Shown: positions 1-5,284 of the stretch, one piece after another | Layout of the letters: each line of letters begins with the position of its first letter | How positions within the stretch are numbered: position 1 is the stretch's first letter | NCBI GenBank assembly: GCA_900541245.1 | Contig: UQIS01000060.1 | Coordinates: 1-5,401, forward strand | Origin: an uncultured Collinsella sp. | GTDB lineage: Bacteria; Actinomycetota; Coriobacteriia; Coriobacteriales; Coriobacteriaceae | Reading direction: 5' to 3' | Length of the DNA: 5,401 nucleotides | Notes under the pieces: model-generated | What the model was told of the DNA's origin: nothing | Database searches by the model: none | Seen by the model: the letters and a program-made list of their open reading frames with translations, nothing else | Program-made: the position numbers and the translations under genes

Positions 1-455
1 CCGATCAGCGCTTTACCGATACCGCCACCCTTGCCAACTGGTACTACGGCCACAAGGTGACGGTCGCAATCGCCAACACGCAGGAAAAGACCGCCAACGG
101 CAACCCGCTTATGGCGCGCATTGGCCAAACCGACTGGACGGATAAGACAATCGACGCCACACTCGCCGATCCTACGGCGCAAGCGACCGTGTTTTCCCTT
201 GCCGGCGAGGTGACCGAAAAGGTTAGCTACGACGATCTTTCGGGCACGGTGCATGTGGGCGACAAGGTGGGCAGTGTTACTCTCAAGCAGGACGGCACCA
301 AAATCGCCGTTATGGACCTGGTTGCCGACGAGGAAGGCGCAGGGCCGAATCCCATTGAGTGGCTCCTTGTGAAGCTCGACCGCCTGGGCCGCCGCATCGA
401 CAACCGCCCACTCACGGCAGAAAGCGAGACCGTAGCCAAGGCCCCTGAGATGTAG
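1..455 (+). CDS. D-alanyl-D-alanine carboxypeptidase (peptidase S11 family), C-terminal part only
   Basis: The reading frame is open from the left edge (first full codon at base 3) to TAG at 453-455, giving 150 residues of a longer protein. The GTG at 57 is internal, since the frame continues upstream and no ribosome site precedes it. The first visible residues (DQRFTDTATLANWYYGHK) resemble the end of the S11 catalytic domain, where a RFxDTxxLLxW-like stretch closes the fold. Residues from about 78 (VSYDDLSGTVHVGDKVG) to about 110 (IAVMDLVADE) match the pattern of the beta-rich PBP5 C-terminal domain. The tail (NPIEWLLVKLDRLGRRI) could be an amphipathic helix like the membrane anchor of these enzymes. 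Known family role: removal of the terminal D-Ala from peptidoglycan pentapeptides outside the membrane. The active-site motifs (SxxK, SxN, KTG) and signal peptide lie outside the window, so catalytic status cannot be judged. Family assignment is by pattern recognition. Confidence 0.75.
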   Translation, partial: DQRFTDTATLANWYYGHKVTVAIANTQEKTANGNPLMARIGQTDWTDKTIDATLADPTAQATVFSLAGEVTEKVSYDDLSGTVHVGDKVGSVTLKQDGTKIAVMDLVADEEGAGPNPIEWLLVKLDRLGRRIDNRPLTAESETVAKAPEM

Positions 456-483
456 GGCGCAAGAATAATAAGTCCACTGAAAG

Positions 484-513
484 GAGGCGTCCGAAAGGAT
501 GCCTCTTTTTTTT
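484..513 (+). terminator. Intrinsic terminator of the carboxypeptidase gene
   Basis: A 9-bp stem (484-492 with 497-505, one G-U pair) closes a GAAA tetraloop and is followed directly by eight T residues (506-513). It lies 28 bases after the stop codon of the plus-strand gene, in the right orientation to end its transcript before the convergent tRNA-Ser unit. Confidence 0.9.
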
Positions 514-537
514 GAGGGTTCGAATCCCCAGCTAACG
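514..537 (+). repeat. Orphan tRNA-Ser 3'-end fragment (T-arm plus start of acceptor), inverted relative to the intact tRNA
   Basis: Bases 516-533 (GGGTTCGAATCCCCAGCT) are identical to 18 nt of the T-arm and acceptor start of the neighbouring minus-strand tRNA-Ser (596-613 on the opposite strand). The two copies therefore form an 18-bp inverted repeat with 62 bp between them. The match stops before the acceptor end: AACG replaces the expected CTCC and there is no CCA. Left of the match lies only the T tract of the previous terminator, so no D-arm or anticodon arm exists. It is not a functional tRNA. It may be a relic of a duplicated tRNA or a leftover attachment site of an integrated element; the sequence does not decide between these. 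Confidence 0.6.
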
Positions 538-547
538 TGGTTCAACT

Positions 548-573
548 AAAAAAGGGCCCCTTTCGGAACCCTT
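548..573 (-). terminator. Intrinsic terminator of tRNA-Ser
   Basis: Read on the minus strand, a 9-bp stem (573-565 with 560-552, two G-U pairs) closes a GAAA loop and runs into a T tract (six T at 553-548, two of them inside the stem). It lies just downstream of the encoded CCA of tRNA-Ser. The G-U pairs are A-C mismatches on the plus strand, which supports minus-strand use. Confidence 0.88.
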
Positions 574-587
574 CTTTAAAGTCTTAC

Positions 588-678
588 TGGCGGAGAGCTG
601 GGGATTCGAACCCCAGATGCCCTTTTGGGGCATACTCGCTTAGCAGGCGAGCACCTTCGGCCTCTCGGTCAGCTCTCC
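588..678 (-). tRNA. tRNA-Ser(GCU)
   Basis: The gene reads from 678 to 588, 91 nt including an encoded CCA (590-588). The acceptor stem is GGAGAGC/GCTCTCC with discriminator G (591), as is usual for serine tRNAs. The anticodon stem CTCGC/GCGAG holds loop CTGCTAA, giving anticodon GCT (644-642), which reads AGC and AGU codons. A long variable arm with a 6-bp stem (ATGCCC/GGGCAT) marks it as a class II tRNA. The T-arm is TGGGG-TTCGAAT-CCCCA. It is a single-gene unit with its own promoter upstream (693-721) and terminator downstream (548-573), convergent with the carboxypeptidase gene. Confidence 0.97.
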
Positions 679-692
679 GTAACAGCCGTTCT

Positions 693-721
693 ATAGTAAC
701 CAAACAGCCGAAGTTGGGCAA
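693..721 (-). promoter_or_regulatory. Probable promoter of tRNA-Ser
   Basis: On the minus strand, TTGCCC (721-716) and TACTAT (698-693) are separated by 17 bp; each matches the sigma-70-type consensus at four of six positions. The -10 box ends 14 bases before the mature tRNA 5' end, so the leader would be only about 7 nt, typical of a single tRNA unit. The 17-bp spacing is the same as in the tRNA-Arg promoters of this window. The assignment is by position and spacing only. Confidence 0.6.
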
Positions 722-731
722 GGGGAATTTT

Positions 732-774
732 GAGGCGTTTCCTCTTTTACCTCTCTTTTACCAGTAAACGTCTC
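732..774. repeat. 11-bp tandem repeat inside a short inverted repeat, upstream of the tRNA-Ser promoter
   Basis: The 10-mer CTCTTTTACC occurs twice (742-751 and 753-762), one helical turn apart. On the minus strand the pair reads GGTAAAAGAG twice and lies roughly 20-45 bp upstream of the -35 box of tRNA-Ser. It is enclosed by GAGGCGTTT (732-740) and AAACGTCTC (766-774), which can pair over 9 bp with one G-T. It could be an upstream activator site for the tRNA promoter, but no known site is recognised. Confidence 0.4.
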
Positions 775-783
775 AGTCAATCA

Positions 784-838
784 TCTCAACCTGTAACATC
801 TGCAGGCCGTAATCCCCTCCAGATGTTACAGATTGAGA
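784..838 (-). repeat. Near-perfect 19-bp hairpin downstream of the ATPase gene, without T tract
   Basis: The arms 784-802 and 820-838 pair at 18 of 19 positions around a 17-nt loop. The one exception (790/832) is C-A on the plus strand but G-U in minus-strand RNA, so the RNA helix is continuous in the direction of the ATPase transcript, which ends its coding part 50 bases earlier. No run of T follows on the minus strand, so this is not a standard intrinsic terminator. It could protect a 3' end, be an RNase III substrate, or act as a palindromic protein site (core CTGTAACATCTG). The remainder of 680-887 holds no gene that I can support. Confidence 0.75.
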
Positions 839-887
839 CAAAGATACAAGGACGGCCCCAGCGACAGCGCGGACAGCCCATTCTTTA

Positions 888-1970
888 TTAGTCCTCTCGA
901 ACGGTCTCCAACAGATAATCGCGCATGTACGGAATTGCAAACGAAACGCAGCCATAGCCCGCGGGCTCAATCAACCCCGCATCGATCAGACGCTTGCGAT
1001 ATGACCCAACTTTGTTCGCCGACAAACCCATCTTCTTGGCGATATCGCCGTTGGCGATATCGACGCCCTCGCATTGAGCCATCGCCGCGAGATACTGAAA
1101 CTGCCGTTCCGACACCCTGCGCAGCGCTGGGGCAATCACCATAGCATTAAAGCTATCAAGAGCCGCCTGGATACCCTTACGAGCCGCCTCTTCGCTCACG
1201 CTCTCCGCCCCACTGCGCGCAGCAACCTGCCAAGCGTAATATCCGACCAGCTGGACCATAAAGGGATAGCCTGCCGAAGCTTTTGTTAATAGCACAGCGG
1301 CACCTTTGTCGAGCTCCTTGCCCGCTCGTCTCATCGTATCCTCAAACGATCCGCCAACTTCAAAATCGGAAAGCCGAGTAAGTTCAACATGTTTGGCTCG
1401 CTGAAGGAACGTCAACGTATCATCCACCACCACGCCATCTACCGATGTCGGCAGCCCGGCGAAAGCGAAAGCGACATTCGCTCCTTGGCGGATCAAGAGC
1501 TGCATCTCATTGCCTAGCTCGCGCATTTCCTCAGTTGAGGCATCCTGGATCTCGTCGAGCGTAATGAGCAGACCACCGCGCTTCGCAGCATCGTACATCG
1601 CCTCGCCCAGATGAGAGGCCGACTTCGACATCTCCATGGAGCCAAGGCTGACCCCTAAAATCGATGGGGAAATCGAGATTGATTCAAGACGAACGTTTCG
1701 CTGCAGAGCCTCGAGGATTCTATTGCAAAAACCAGCATTGGAGGCAACGTCAACGACCTCGAATCCTTTTTTGCGTGCAAGGTCACCCAATGCATTAAGG
1801 AGCACCGTTTTACCTGTGCCTCGGACGCCCGAGATGCGCATGAGTCGATCGGGGGCACCAGGACCATTCTCAAGAGCCTCGGCAAAGTCATCCAAAACAG
1901 TGTCCCGTCCGATAAGCTCAGGCGGATTCATGCCCGCCGTTGGCTTAAAGGGGTTAACAGCTTTCGTCAT
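888..1970 (-). CDS. AAA+ family ATPase with C-terminal winged-helix domain
   Basis: The 360-residue protein starts at ATG 1970-1968, chosen because AGGAGGG lies 4 bases upstream. A TTG start at 2006 would place coding sequence inside the heptamer repeats and the ribosome site. Visible motifs: an N-terminal IGR-type box (LIGRD, residues 19-23), Walker A GVRGTGKT (48-55), Walker B LLITLDE (134-140) with acidic D139 and E140, a sensor-1-like strand (FAFAGLP, about 168-174) and a sensor-2-like GYPFMVQL (234-241). Residues about 285-335 form a likely winged helix (recognition region around LSANKVGSYRKRLIDAG). This arrangement resembles Orc1/Cdc6-like and MNS-type ATPases (AAA_16 and archaeal-ATPase groups). 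There is no signal peptide or membrane segment, so it is cytoplasmic. ATP binding and DNA binding are well supported by motifs; the cellular role is unknown. The gene ends with TAA at 890-888. The heptamer array lies 20 bases upstream of its start. Confidence 0.85.
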   Translation of the reverse strand: MTKAVNPFKPTAGMNPPELIGRDTVLDDFAEALENGPGAPDRLMRISGVRGTGKTVLLNALGDLARKKGFEVVDVASNAGFCNRILEALQRNVRLESISISPSILGVSLGSMEMSKSASHLGEAMYDAAKRGGLLITLDEIQDASTEEMRELGNEMQLLIRQGANVAFAFAGLPTSVDGVVVDDTLTFLQRAKHVELTRLSDFEVGGSFEDTMRRAGKELDKGAAVLLTKASAGYPFMVQLVGYYAWQVAARSGAESVSEEAARKGIQAALDSFNAMVIAPALRRVSERQFQYLAAMAQCEGVDIANGDIAKKMGLSANKVGSYRKRLIDAGLIEPAGYGCVSFAIPYMRDYLLETVRED

Positions 1971-1974
1971 TCTG

Positions 1975-1981
1975 CCCTCCT
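1975..1981 (-). promoter_or_regulatory. Strong ribosome binding site of the ATPase gene
   Basis: AGGAGGG on the minus strand, 4 bases before ATG at 1970. It fixes the start codon and rules out the upstream in-frame TTG at 2006. Confidence 0.85.
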
Positions 1982-1989
1982 CTGCTAGT

Positions 1990-2043
1990 TTTAACAACTT
2001 TAACAAAGTTTAGCAACTTTAGCAGAGTTTAACAGTTTTAGCA
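1990..2043. promoter_or_regulatory. Six-copy TTTARCA heptamer array upstream of the ATPase gene (putative operator)
   Basis: TTTAACA or TTTAGCA occurs six times, starting at 1990, 1999, 2009, 2018, 2028 and 2037. Start-to-start distances are 9, 10, 9, 10 and 9, so pairs of heptamers form a 19-bp higher-order unit. A 15-bp palindrome (AACTTT-AAC-AAAGTT, 1996-2010) is embedded. The array is AT-rich between GC-rich flanks and ends 20 bases before the ATPase ATG, so it must overlap or sit next to that gene's promoter. Weak -35/-10-like pairs can be drawn inside it but none is convincing. The rest of the 1971-2132 gap shows no intrinsic terminator for the upstream TPR gene, so read-through is possible. 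Binding by the ATPase's own winged helix is a hypothesis. Confidence 0.7.
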
Positions 2044-2132
2044 GGCTCGGCGGCTTTATGCCTTACCGATCCTGCCGGGTCCTCCCGCCCGCGCCGATAC
2101 AAATAGCGCGGTGCGGCCCCTCTATATCGCCC

Positions 2133-4574
2133 CTACCCCAGCGAGCGGTTGAGGGAGCCGAGCTCGTCGTTGCCCATGGTGCGCCACATTTGGAAGATGC
2201 AACCGCGTGCCAGGAAAAAGAAGCCGTTGTCGACCAGTTGAACAGCGGCATCTGCCAGCTGATTCGTCACGACGGACACTGGCGGCAGCTCGAGTCCAGC
2301 CTTGCGGATGGTCTCGACCGCTTCCTCGAACGTCGGAGGCTCGCTGACGCCCATCTCGTTCATAAGGCCCTGCATTTCTTCCAGCGCGCTACTGCCCGAC
2401 TCCTCGCCGCGCGGCACCAGACGGTAACAAGCCAGTGCTAGGTCGAGCTGATCGCAATTCCAATAGGCAAACGCCAAGCGATAGAACAGGTAGCCGATTG
2501 CAGAACGATCGCTGGCAATACGTAGGCCGTGGCGCGCCACCTCGATAATCTCGTCAAAGCGCTCCAGACGCGCAAGCACGTTGATGAGCGCAAAGTGCGA
2601 TTGCATGGACGAACGCGCCAGATCGTAAAGATGGCGCACCTCGGGCAGCGCTCGTTCAAAGTCCTCTTGCTCGGCGTAAAAACTGCAGATCTCGTGCTGG
2701 GCAAAGTACAGTGCATCGGGCGCACGAAGGATCCGCACAGAGCGGTCTTCTTCCAACACCGGTAGCACCATGCGCACCAGCTGGTTATCGCAAAACTGCG
2801 TTTGAACCGGACCTGTCGCCAAAAGCTCGGCGACCGCGCACTTAGCCTCCAACTCCTCGACAAGACGGGAAAAGCCTTCAAAAGCACCTGTACGGTCGAC
2901 TTTTGCCTGCTCGCGCAATTCAACAACACGGGCCACGTATGGGTCGTCGTCCTCTTCCATGACCTCCAGCTCGTCAGCCGTATCGGCAAGCAGCAGATCG
3001 CGCAGCGCCGGCGGCAGCGTGCGATGGTCATCGCGCGGACGAGCATGAACCTCCGCAGGCTCAATCGTCTCCGGAGCGGTTGACTCATACGCCTCAAGCA
3101 CACGCTTGCACGGCATATCGTCCATGTCCATGCTCTCAAGATCCTTGGCGACAGACATGCAATCGGCCAGATAGGCCGCGCGCCCAAAGAAATACGTTGC
3201 GACAACGCGCTCGCCCTGCTCACTGTCGGGAGTAGCAATCTGCACATAGCAGCGCGTGATGCAGGTGCCTGCGGCAAAACACGCTGCCGCAAGCGTGAGT
3301 GCCACGCGCGCATCGTGCTCCGCGGCCCAGATCGCACGCGTATCCTCGTCCAGCTCGCGCCAGGCGTCATCTTGAGCGTCGTATTCACGTTGCGGCATGG
3401 CATCAACGACAGACTGCCCAAACCGAACGAGCATAATCCCCTCGGCAACGTTTGCCCGATAGGTATAGTCGAGCCGCGTGACCACGTTGAGCGCCTCAAC
3501 GATTCGCGCAAAACGCGTGCGCACGTCCCACTCGCCGCCCGGCTGGCACGAAACCGTTCCCGGCTTGGCCCACGGGTTATCGCTCGAAGCCGTATCGAGC
3601 AGTCGGGGAACATCGTTGGTCGTCTTGGCGATATGCCACGCATCAAAGAGCGCGCAGCCCTCAAGGCTCGGCGAGGATGCCGCAGGGACCAATCCGGCCC
3701 CGATGCGCTCAAGGATGCCGGAGAGGCGGTTGAGACGGCACTCGATGGCAAGCAGCATGTCAATCTCGTCCTGGTCCAACAGGCTACGATCAAAATTGAG
3801 ATAGAAAATCTTTGAGCGATCAATGCGAGCCAGGCTCATCTCGGACTTGGCAGCGATGGTGCGCAGGCGGGGCAAGTCAATTTCGCTCATAAGGGCGGCG
3901 GCATAGCGCTCGATACCGCTCGGATTCTCGGCATGGTCAACGCGGTAAAGCAGCGTCTCGATAGCATCGGGGAGCGGTGCCGTGTTAAAGCCCAAAAACA
4001 CCTCGACCGGCTCGGACAACTTTACGAGCTTGATCTTGTCGACAACGTTTTGCATACCCTCGTCGAGTCCGCCGGCGTCCGCCGTGTTCACAATAGCGCT
4101 TTCGGAGTTGGCAAATATCACGTAACGCAAGAACATCGAGGCCATGAACTCGCCGTAAGGAAGGGCGCGGGTCGAATTCCATGTCTCGTGGTCGGACTGC
4201 TCGCGCATGGGGCCTTCGGGAGAGCCGGCAGTTTGCGCACACGCGCGCATTGCACCGTTGGCTTCCCTTACCATGATCTCACCAATACCGGAATCCGACT
4301 CGTCAAGGACCAGTTCCATGTCGGGATCGTTGGGCAGCGGAGCCTCGCTGACGGGGCGGTCCACCTTGTACACCTCACCCGAAACGCTTACGTAGCCCAA
4401 AAGCGACACATGACTTTTGCCAACGAATTCGACGACATAACAAGATTCATGCTGATCCTCGCCAAAGAGTTTCCAGACCACGCCATATGAGCGTCCCGCA
4501 GGCTGCTCGGGCATCGCCGGAAAGCGCTTCTTAGGATCGAGAAACCTGAGCTTGTATGTCGGACGCTCTGCCAC
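2133..4574 (-). CDS. Large cytoplasmic protein of unknown function with C-terminal TPR-like repeats
   Basis: This gene encodes 813 residues from GTG at 4574-4572 to TAG at 2135-2133. The GTG is the first usable start: an in-frame TGA lies 9 bases upstream and a GGTGAT ribosome site sits 5 bases before it. No signal peptide or membrane helix is visible. Residues 1-105 look like a compact beta-rich domain (VVWKLFGED, CYVVEFVG, LLGYVSVSGEVY). A variable, partly charged stretch follows (about 106-135), then long helical regions (136-290 and 350-500), an acidic linker (about 530-545, EVMEEDDDP) and three helix-turn-helix units resembling tetratricopeptide repeats (about 619-655, 656-687 and 690-720). 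TPRs normally mediate protein-protein contacts, suggesting a scaffold or partner-binding role, but I recognise no catalytic motif and no family for the N-terminal part. The gene is codirectional with the downstream ATPase, 162 bp apart. High third-position GC produces a long open frame in a second minus frame, which is a shadow. Confidence 0.85.
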   Translation of the reverse strand: MAERPTYKLRFLDPKKRFPAMPEQPAGRSYGVVWKLFGEDQHESCYVVEFVGKSHVSLLGYVSVSGEVYKVDRPVSEAPLPNDPDMELVLDESDSGIGEIMVREANGAMRACAQTAGSPEGPMREQSDHETWNSTRALPYGEFMASMFLRYVIFANSESAIVNTADAGGLDEGMQNVVDKIKLVKLSEPVEVFLGFNTAPLPDAIETLLYRVDHAENPSGIERYAAALMSEIDLPRLRTIAAKSEMSLARIDRSKIFYLNFDRSLLDQDEIDMLLAIECRLNRLSGILERIGAGLVPAASSPSLEGCALFDAWHIAKTTNDVPRLLDTASSDNPWAKPGTVSCQPGGEWDVRTRFARIVEALNVVTRLDYTYRANVAEGIMLVRFGQSVVDAMPQREYDAQDDAWRELDEDTRAIWAAEHDARVALTLAAACFAAGTCITRCYVQIATPDSEQGERVVATYFFGRAAYLADCMSVAKDLESMDMDDMPCKRVLEAYESTAPETIEPAEVHARPRDDHRTLPPALRDLLLADTADELEVMEEDDDPYVARVVELREQAKVDRTGAFEGFSRLVEELEAKCAVAELLATGPVQTQFCDNQLVRMVLPVLEEDRSVRILRAPDALYFAQHEICSFYAEQEDFERALPEVRHLYDLARSSMQSHFALINVLARLERFDEIIEVARHGLRIASDRSAIGYLFYRLAFAYWNCDQLDLALACYRLVPRGEESGSSALEEMQGLMNEMGVSEPPTFEEAVETIRKAGLELPPVSVVTNQLADAAVQLVDNGFFFLARGCIFQMWRTMGNDELGSLNRSLG

Positions 4575-4579
4575 GAAAT

Positions 4580-4587
4580 ATCACCCT
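4580..4587 (-). promoter_or_regulatory. Ribosome binding site of the TPR-protein gene
   Basis: AGGGTGAT on the minus strand contains GGTGAT, complementary to the 3' end of 16S rRNA, 5 bases before the GTG start at 4574. Because the frame is closed 9 bases upstream, it supports GTG rather than a later ATG. Confidence 0.65.
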
Positions 4588-4611
4588 GATCGGTCGTTTG
4601 AAGAAGGAGTG

Positions 4612-4680
4612 GTCGCGAATAAGTCGCGACATCTACTCGGAATCTTACACGAGTCGACAGGAAATCGTCCCTTTGGACGA
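4612..4680 (-). other. Cluster of three small hairpins in the leader of the TPR-protein gene
   Basis: Three successive inverted repeats lie between the tRNA-Arg terminator and the ribosome site: 4665-4670/4675-4680 (TCGTCC/GGACGA, 4-nt loop), 4635-4639/4650-4654 (ACTCG/CGAGT, 10-nt loop) and 4612-4617/4625-4630 (GTCGCG/CGCGAC, 7-nt loop). Each is short and could arise by chance, but together they cover most of the leader. I match them to no known riboswitch. No convincing promoter is visible; TAAGAT (4647-4642) is a possible -10 without a good -35. Confidence 0.35.
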
Positions 4681-4698
4681 AAGCACTCAAGCTGGCGT

Positions 4699-4728
4699 AA
4701 AAGAAAAGCCCCCGTTGCCGGGAGCTTT
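4699..4728 (-). terminator. Intrinsic terminator of tRNA-Arg copy 1
   Basis: On the minus strand AAAGCTCCCG pairs with CGGGGGCTTT around a GCAA loop (10 bp, one G-U), then TTTTCTTTT. It lies just downstream of the encoded CCA of the first tRNA-Arg and separates it from the TPR-protein gene. Confidence 0.9.
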
Positions 4729-4737
4729 AATCTCAAA

Positions 4738-4814
4738 TGGTGCGGCGTATAGGATTCGAACCTATGACGTTCTGATTCGTAGTCAGACCCTCTATCCAGC
4801 TGAGGTAACGCCGC
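4738..4814 (-). tRNA. tRNA-Arg(ACG), copy 1
   Basis: It reads from 4814 to 4738, 77 nt with encoded CCA (4740-4738). The acceptor stem GCGGCGT/ACGCCGC is perfect, with discriminator A (4741). The anticodon stem TCTGA/TCAGA holds loop CTACGAA, anticodon ACG (4780-4778). Position 34 is normally deaminated to inosine by TadA, allowing CGU, CGC and CGA to be read. The T-arm is ATAGG-TTCGAAT-CCTAT. All 77 bases are identical to the two other copies in this window. It has its own promoter (4827-4855) and terminator (4699-4728). Confidence 0.97.
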
Positions 4815-4826
4815 GACTTGTTGATT

Positions 4827-4855
4827 ATTATGCACATGGACTGAATATAGGTCAA
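4827..4855 (-). promoter_or_regulatory. Promoter of tRNA-Arg copy 1
   Basis: TTGACC (4855-4850) and CATAAT (4832-4827) are separated by exactly 17 bp, each one base pair off or better than most promoters here (five of six consensus matches). The -10 box ends 12 bases before the tRNA 5' end. Copy 2 has the same two hexamers, spacer length and distance, while the spacer sequence differs, which indicates selection. Further upstream to 4965 I see only AT-rich DNA without a gene. Confidence 0.85.
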
Positions 4856-4967
4856 GCATTTTTTCAAAAAAGTTTATTGAATTGGATTTTTACTCATTTG
4901 AAGGAATCGATCGAGTCCGTATCCCCTGGTATGCGACAGGGCGGTTAGTTCAGATGTATCGATATAT

Positions 4968-4995
4968 AAGAAAAGCCCCCGTTGCCGGGAGCTTT
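4968..4995 (-). terminator. Intrinsic terminator of tRNA-Arg copy 2
   Basis: The stem and GCAA loop are identical to the copy 1 terminator (arms 4974-4981 and 4986-4993, extendable by A-T pairs), followed on the minus strand by TTTTCTTAT. The G-U position within the stem is also the same. Confidence 0.9.
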
Positions 4996-5004
4996 AAACT
5001 CAAT

Positions 5005-5081
5005 TGGTGCGGCGTATAGGATTCGAACCTATGACGTTCTGATTCGTAGTCAGACCCTCTATCCAGCTGAGGTAACGCCGC
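5005..5081 (-). tRNA. tRNA-Arg(ACG), copy 2
   Basis: It reads from 5081 to 5005, with encoded CCA at 5007-5005. The sequence and all structural elements are identical to copy 1, including anticodon ACG. It lies 267 bp from copy 1. Homology with copy 1 continues downstream through the terminator and upstream into the promoter hexamers, but the DNA beyond has diverged, so the duplication is not recent. Confidence 0.97.
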
Positions 5082-5093
5082 AACGCACGGATT

Positions 5094-5122
5094 ATTATGC
5101 ACGTGACCCCTCAATGGGTCAA
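5094..5122 (-). promoter_or_regulatory. Promoter of tRNA-Arg copy 2
   Basis: TTGACC (5122-5117), 17-bp spacer, CATAAT (5099-5094), 12 bases before the tRNA 5' end. The hexamers and geometry equal those of copy 1. Confidence 0.85.
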
Positions 5123-5147
5123 GCAACAATTTGGAAAAATTTTATGA

Positions 5148-5283
5148 AGCACCGATTAAGTTCCTTCGCGGATCCGCACCGGCTTCGGCCGCCTGCCGGC
5201 GCCCTCGCCCGCTCGCTAAAAACGCTCCGCGTTTTCTTCACGCTCGCGCCTCGACCGAGGTTCGAATCCATGCGGTGCTTCCA
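5148..5283 (+). pseudogene. tRNA-like element with enlarged, degenerate interior (putative tRNA relic)
   Basis: On the plus strand AGCACCG (5148-5154) pairs perfectly with CGGTGCT (5273-5279), followed by one base and CCA (5281-5283). Immediately before the 3' arm lies a T-arm: stem 5256-5260/5268-5272 (four of five pairs, one G-T, one A-A mismatch) with the canonical loop TTCGAAT. This is exact tRNA 3'-half geometry: T-stem abutting a 7-bp acceptor, discriminator, CCA. The interior (5155-5255) is about 100 nt of GC-rich sequence without a recognisable D-arm or anticodon arm; it includes an AAAACGC/GCGTTTT hairpin (5219-5235) and the palindrome GCGGATCCGC. Total length is 136 nt against about 90 for class II tRNAs. 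The flanks extend the inverted repeat (TTAT...ATAA with one bulged C), so a small palindromic-ended insertion is the alternative. It lies antisense between tRNA-Arg copies 2 and 3. Confidence 0.4.
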
Positions 5284-5284
5284 T

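Noticed and set aside
773..970. A 65-codon minus-strand frame ending beyond the ATPase stop, running through the 19-bp hairpin
   Set aside because: Its first part overlaps the ATPase in another frame, there is no ribosome site, and the tail is explained by the hairpin sequence.
1971..2006. TTG at 2006 as the start of the ATPase, adding 12 residues
   Set aside because: The extension would cover the ribosome site and part of the heptamer array; ATG at 1970 has an ideal AGGAGGG upstream.
1990..2043. The heptamer array as a CRISPR array or a replication origin iteron set
   Set aside because: Units are only 7 bp with 2-3-bp linkers, so there are no spacers. There is no replication initiator or AT-rich unwinding region beyond the array itself, and its position fits a promoter or operator better.
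2438..3823. A 461-codon open frame on the minus strand inside the TPR-protein gene
   Set aside because: It is rich in Arg, Ser and Cys with no domain features, as expected for a shadow frame of a GC-rich gene. The 813-codon frame has a ribosome site and protein-like composition.
3315..4490. Plus-strand open frames of 166 and 185 codons antisense to the TPR-protein gene
   Set aside because: No ribosome sites and low-complexity, basic composition; they are antisense shadows.
4938..4960. GGGCGGTTAGTTCAG, resembling the 5' end and D-arm of a tRNA, between tRNA-Arg copies 1 and 2
   Set aside because: There is no GG pair in the D-loop, no closing D-stem, no acceptor partner and no T-arm nearby, so chance similarity is likely.
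5219..5235. AAAACGC/GCGTTTT hairpin as a terminator inside the tRNA-like element
   Set aside because: The stem is short with a 3-nt loop and T runs of only four to five bases partly inside the stem; it is not convincing in either direction.
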